Assembly (NCBI GenBank): GCA_018857735.1
Contig: JABMCL010003783.1
Coordinates: 604,501-668,500 of the forward strand
Direction of reading: 5' to 3'
Length of the DNA stretch: 64,000 bases
DNA from: Alviniconcha marisindica
Lineage: Eukaryota; Mollusca; Gastropoda; Provannidae
Of this stretch, positions 62,006-64,000 are shown one piece after another. Below the pieces are notes generated by a model. That model made no database searches and had not been told where the DNA came from. It saw nothing but the letters and a program-made list of their open reading frames with translations. Every line of letters starts with the position of its first letter. Within the stretch, counting starts at the first letter, position 1. The translations under genes and the position numbers were made by a program.

Positions 62006-62955
62006 CTGCTGCAAGAGACAAACTCCTCAGATCGGTCCTCAGCACGACTAGCTTGTACGGCACACATCACCATCCAACAGCAGTTGTCAGTGACTCAGTC
62101 TGGTTGCCTGGCAACAGCATCAGCTGCTTCCCCTCAGCTGTGGTGGATCCTCGCTGCCATCACAGTGGAACACCGCACGCTCTTTTACCTGACGGTTTGT
62201 CTGCAGTGAAGTCAGACAGTTGATGCCGGCACCAAAGAAACTTCAGGTCCTCACGTCAAGGAGACACCTGTGCATTCAGGTCACAATACCGGGTTCCGTA
62301 CCTTGCTTCCAACAACCCCTCCCCCAATTTCCCCTGTGTTACCTTTAAAAGAGTGTGATGATGTGAACAATTTGTTTAGTTGTTTTTTTTTGCGTGGCCT
62401 TTTTTTTGTGTGTATAAATTATGCATTCCTGTACATTTGTCTGCTGACTTGTTACATTGTAACTGTGTTGTCTGCCCACATGGATCTCTGTCCCCTTGTG
62501 CTAACGGTCATCTAAGTTTGTTTTACACGGGCATCATTAACTTTCCATCAGCATCCTAATGGCATGCAGTGGTTGGCACTGACATGGCAGTGTCATGTCA
62601 CACGTGGGTGTACACACTAAAGATCCTGTCATGGATTGGCATTGCTGTGTTTTTCACATTTCTGATCCACATCTTTCCCTCCATTCACATCTTTTTTCCA
62701 TTCATGATGCCCCCCCCCCCCCCCCCATTACCCTGTTCATGCCTGAACCCCAGTTTGTGATGTCAGTGGTATTCCCACATGTGATGTCCTTTCCCTTGTT
62801 CGTGACGGTCACCCTGATGCTCTGATGTAACTGTCCTTGTTGACTGGGCATAAAACACCAAGTTACTTGCTTACTGTTCATGACACCACCCCCACCCACT
62901 CACCCACCCATTCCTGAGGTACTGTCTCCCTCCAGTGCTTCCCTGACGTCTTTTT
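62006..62955 (+). other. VPS13D: 3' untranslated region (end not determined)
   Basis: Sequence after the stop with no further coding. No canonical AATAAA was found in 62006-64000, so the cleavage site is unknown. A C run lies at about 62710-62726. cataaaacaccaagttactt at about 62850 resembles a tail common near mollusc repeats and 3' ends (from memory, weak). Confidence 0.6.
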
Positions 62956-63203
62956 GCCGGTTTGTGGTGTTTGCCCACTCACGCTCTGTGGTCGCTTGCT
63001 CTCACTGGTGAGGTCTTTGGTTTGATACGTAACGGTCAGTTGCTTTGTGGTACTTACATGGGAGCAGTGTTGCTGTATGCCGGTTTGTGGTGTTTGCCCA
63101 CTCACGCTCTGTGGTCGCTTGCTCTCACTGGTGAGGTCTTTGGTTTGATACGTAACGGTCAGTTGCTTTGTGGTACTTACATGGGAGCAGTCTTGCTGTA
63201 TGC
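62956..63203. repeat. 123-bp tandem duplication
   Basis: gccggtttgtggtgtttgcc through gcagtgttgctgtat occurs twice back to back and is nearly identical. Confidence 0.96.
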
Positions 63204-63338
63204 TGCGTGATTGGTCTTTTTATGTTACTGGCCCGTGGTGGCATCAGTCTGGTAACAGGTCTACTGAAGTGAAGGCAGCAAGTGCACAGATCTGTGTCAT
63301 CATATCGTGCTTGACAGCTGGCATTTTATAGAATGTAC

Positions 63339-63339
<1 letters not shown>

Positions 63340-63388
<49 letters not shown>

Positions 63389-63431
63389 TGTTGTGTGAGA
63401 GAGAGAGAGTGATAGAGAGAGACTCGGAGAG

Positions 63432-63492
<61 letters not shown>

Positions 63493-63518
63493 CTCAAAGA
63501 GAGAGAGTGTGTGTGAGT

Positions 63519-63591
<73 letters not shown>

Positions 63592-63605
63592 CAGAGAGAG
63601 AGAGG

Positions 63606-63639
<34 letters not shown>

Positions 63640-63665
63640 CTCACAGAGAGAGTGTGTGTGTGTGA
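63340..63665. repeat. (TG)n and (GA)n compound microsatellite
   Basis: Alternating TG and GA blocks with recurring gagagagactca junctions. Four such blocks suggest higher-order duplication. Confidence 0.97.
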
Positions 63666-63689
63666 ATGCTGTGTTGGTTTGTGAATGAA

Positions 63690-63950
63690 GAAAATGGGAT
63701 CAGAGGTACCAACTTTGGGGTTTCATTTGGGGCACACAGAATAATGGCTGTGCATATATATCTGGATTATTTTGATGTGTGATCTGGCTTTAACTGTACA
63801 GCCAACAGACACAGCTTTGGTAAACCAGAGCAGATGTACCAACTTTGGTGATTGATGTGGGGTACACAAGATAATGGCTGTGTACATGTTATGTGGATTA
63901 TTTTGATGTGTGATCCGGCTTTAACTGTACAGCAACCGGACAATGTTTAA
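63690..63950. repeat. About 130-bp diverged tandem duplication
   Basis: gtaccaactttgg, ataatggctgtg, ggattattttgatgtgtgat and ggctttaactgtacag recur in the same order in two copies. Confidence 0.9.
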
Positions 63951-64000
63951 AGTAATCAGTGAACCGTTACTGTGAATATTGTAAATTCTGAGCCCAAACA

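Overview
The window holds the 3' half of one very large, intron-rich animal gene on the + strand, VPS13D. I could assemble 40 exons between 959 and 62005. They join in one reading frame of about 1,940 codons with matching splice phases throughout and end at a TAA stop at 62003-62005. The predicted protein matches the C-terminal part of human VPS13D as I remember it: a UBA domain, six VAB (Vps13 adaptor-binding) repeats each with its invariant Asn, the VPS13 C-terminal helical region, and a terminal PH-like region. VPS13D is a bridge-like lipid transfer protein working at membrane contacts around mitochondria, peroxisomes and ER. The divergence from the vertebrate sequence, introns of about 0.2-6 kb and the many SINE- and MITE-like elements point to an invertebrate. 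A mollusc or other lophotrochozoan is my guess, not something the sequence proves. No bacterial, viral or second host gene is recognisable, and nothing convincing is encoded on the minus strand.

Layout: 1-2175 holds the first two exons and arrays; 3327-5046 encodes the pre-UBA linker with a poly-threonine tract; 7095-7321 is the UBA exon; 9001-33902 encodes the VAB region; 35133-50999 the linker after VAB; 52062-59297 the VPS13 C-terminal region; 59512-62005 the PH-like end; 62006 onward is 3' UTR and downstream repeats.

The striking feature is the introns. Most are filled with minisatellites (units about 21-119 bp). In about twenty introns the repeat unit is visibly derived from the adjoining exon edge: it carries the splice acceptor or donor plus exon bases, copied a few to about 45 times (best cases: exons 1, 3, 7, 12, 15, 18, 22, 28, 34, 36, 39). 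Some arrays keep intact decoy splice sites. In others the decoy AG or GT has been lost in many or all copies. I consider this exon-edge amplification the most interesting thing in the window.

Other items are a GC-AG intron after exon 20, a phase-preserving 27-bp candidate microexon (24178-24204), an unassigned candidate exon (41878-41934), two copies of a TIR element packed with short ACAAA/TTTGT palindromes, a separate 504-bp TIR element inserted inside a minisatellite with a TA duplication, a perfect 46-bp inverted repeat, and a coding-like fragment at 45095-45286 that I cannot place.
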